NCBI GenBank assembly: GCA_966211815.1
Contig: CBIHOD010000101.1
Coordinates: forward strand, 1-13,104
Length of the DNA stretch: 13,104 nt
Direction of reading: 5' to 3'
Source of the DNA: JANPCX01 sp966211815
GTDB taxonomy: Bacteria > Pseudomonadota > Gammaproteobacteria > Burkholderiales > Burkholderiaceae_C
Positions 13,001-13,104 of the stretch are shown piece after piece. The position numbers and the translations under genes are program-made. Every line of letters begins with the position of its first letter. Positions within the stretch are counted from its first letter, which is position 1. Under the pieces are notes generated by a model. That model made no database searches. It saw only the letters and a list, made by a program, of their open reading frames with translations, and had not been told where the DNA came from.

Positions 13001-13104
13001 AGTCCGTGCCGCTGACCATCGGCGGCACCACCGGCACCGGCACCATCGTCGACAACGACGCCGCGCCGACCATCGCTTCCGTTTCCAGCCCCACCGCCAC
13101 CGAA
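10039..13104 (+). CDS. Giant LapA-type retention-module adhesin, 5' part (1022 residues visible)
   Basis: Surface adhesin exported by type I secretion and implicated in biofilm formation. There is no N-terminal signal peptide, as expected for this route. Visible order: a LapA-like retention module (about 8-60: VTGLWGQALIRGSDGVMRPL, then GDTVHQGDQI); a linker with TAAG at 95-98, the sequence cut by LapG in Pseudomonas LapA; an Ala/Gln-rich stretch to about 150; three cadherin-like domains (about 154-257, 259-351, 353-443; NEDAALPI, TPEDTALTL, NYSGPASFTYTVSDGQGG, GYIGPASFTYTVSDGQGG); a linker of eleven prolines (445-455); a Calx-beta domain (463-567, ending TDND); then 110-residue repeats from 570. 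The frame is open to the last base, so repeats and the C-terminal RTX/secretion signal lie beyond the window. The ATG has GAGGA six bases upstream. The gene follows lapB-lapC on the same strand, the expected cargo position. Confidence 0.94.
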   Translation, partial: MPTIVKTQVSTVTGLWGQALIRGSDGVMRPLKMGDTVHQGDQILTTQDGIVRLTHQGTETAELAKDEPSVAQKVLNTETDRVISALEQGLPDAATAAGLTGGDGGSLGEGLRVERVSEATTPGGAGQTSALQAGGAPAAAADQQPQTTPNAAPTAASGSVTGNEDAALPIALVGADTDGSVASVRIIGVPGGGTLLSNGAPVAGGAVLTPDQAANLVFQPTPNFNGNPGAVTFAVTDDDGAESAPASVSLLLLPVQDAPTSAADFASTPEDTALTLAASTLLANDGDVDGDTLAIASVQDASVGTVSLVNGNVVFTPPANYSGPASFTYTVSDGQGGSSTATVFVTVTSVNDLPTAGNDAGTTRLNTPVTFSPLDLLFNDADPEGDPLSIVSVQNPVNGTVALVNGSPVFQPNPGYIGPASFTYTVSDGQGGTATATVNVDVTAPPPPPPPPPPPAPPAAPGLSINDVTVNEGAGTATFTVTLSSAASSVVTVGFAASGGTATAGSDFTAATGTLTFPVGTTTRTITIPIADDALAEGTETFTVTLSSPVNATIADGTGIGTITDNDAPPTVASVSADLEVEGTALVHTVTLSGAPSTPLTLPFSVTGTTASAGDFGAPTFDSGVVDNGNGTITIPAGVSSFSVTVPTVDDAVSEPSETLTVTVDGVSGIGTIADNDGAPTVIAVSSPTAAEGANLVYSVTLSGISATPTTFPFTLGGGSASAGDFTTPPTFSNGVTLAGGTLTVPPGVIGFTVTVPTVDDTTTEANETVPLTIGGTTGTGTITDNDAAPTVASVSSNTQVEGAALVHTVTLSGAPSAPLTVSFSVAGVTASAGDFGAPAFGSGVVNNGNGTITIPAGVSSFSVTIPTIDDAVAETAETLTVTVGGASGTGTITDNDAAPTIASVSSPTATEGANLVYSVALSGASATPTSYAFSLGGGSASAGDFTTPPTFTNGVTLVGGTLTVPAGVTSFSVTVPTVDDAVSEANESVPLTIGGTTGTGTIVDNDAAPTIASVSSPTATE
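10321..10332 (+). other. Putative LapG cleavage site (TAAG) in the adhesin
   Basis: Codons 95-98 read Thr-Ala-Ala-Gly within PDAATAAGLTGG. In Pseudomonas fluorescens LapA, LapG cuts between the two alanines of TAAG at about residues 107-110, just after the retention module. The motif, its distance from the N-terminus and its flexible Gly-rich flank all match. Function is inferred; no LapG gene is visible here. Confidence 0.75.
11746..13104 (+). repeat. Alternating 330-bp tandem repeats (A-B-A'-B'-next) in the adhesin
   Basis: Units are exactly 330 bp / 110 residues: A 11746-12075, B 12076-12405, A' 12406-12735, B' 12736-13065, and a partial fifth from 13066. A and A' share 87 of 110 residues; B and B' share 89 of 110 (my hand count). 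A-type carries EGTALVHTVTLSGAPS and GVVDNGNGTITIPAGVSSF; B-type carries EGANLVYSV and TTPPTFSNGVTL. All end in a GTI-x-DNDxA junction, the Calx-beta-like strand end. A 56-bp stretch is identical between 11918-11973 and 12578-12633, 660 bp apart. The fifth unit's first 39 bp are identical to the start of B', not to an A unit. Confidence 0.93.

Overview
The window reads as chromosomal DNA of a GC-rich betaproteobacterium of the order Burkholderiales, most likely Comamonadaceae or a close relative. This rests on the phaC-phaA pair, the pgeF neighbourhood next to phaC, strong GC bias at third codon positions, and intergenic copies of a CTTCGACA...TGTCGAAG repeat that I associate with this group. 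The taxonomic call is inference from gene order and protein similarity recalled from the families; no search was run.

Left half (1-4921), mostly minus strand. Read in transcription order from right to left it encodes a short FAH-family hydrolase, a zeta-class GST-type isomerase (maiA), the peptidoglycan-editing/laccase-domain protein pgeF, the class I polyhydroxyalkanoate synthase phaC, and the N-terminal 163 residues of the beta-ketothiolase phaA, which leaves the window at base 1. The first three genes are packed tightly (3-bp gap, then 11-bp overlap) and look like one operon. The hydrolase and isomerase would carry out the last two steps of homogentisate or gentisate ring-cleavage catabolism. 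PhaA and PhaC make polyhydroxybutyrate. One small plus-strand gene (2521-2808, two membrane segments) lies entirely antisense to an unusual 3' extension of the pgeF reading frame.

Middle (4922-5301) is a divergent intergenic region with a 7-bp inverted repeat, a terminator-like hairpin with no gene ending before it, and a second palindrome.

Right half (5302-13104), plus strand. A zinc-ribbon NUDIX hydrolase is followed after 5 bp by a LapB/LssB-type type I secretion ABC transporter. A 393-bp repeat-filled spacer follows (CTTCGACA repeats around an array of eleven 9-bp units), then a LapC/HlyD-type membrane fusion protein, a 241-bp spacer, and a very large secreted adhesin whose first 1022 residues are visible and which runs off the window. 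The adhesin has a LapA-type N-terminal retention module, a TAAG sequence matching the LapG protease site, three cadherin-like domains, a polyproline linker, one Calx-beta domain, and 110-residue repeats of two alternating types. Together these make a Lap-type biofilm adhesion system: the ABC transporter and fusion protein export the adhesin, the retention module would hold it in the outer-membrane pore, and a LapG-type protease (normally controlled by a c-di-GMP receptor such as LapD) would release it. The outer-membrane pore, LapG and LapD are not in this window.

The system is a recognisable variant of a known one. The most distinctive local features are the repeat-filled gap between the two transporter genes, the alternating repeat architecture, and the pgeF/small-gene antisense overlap.
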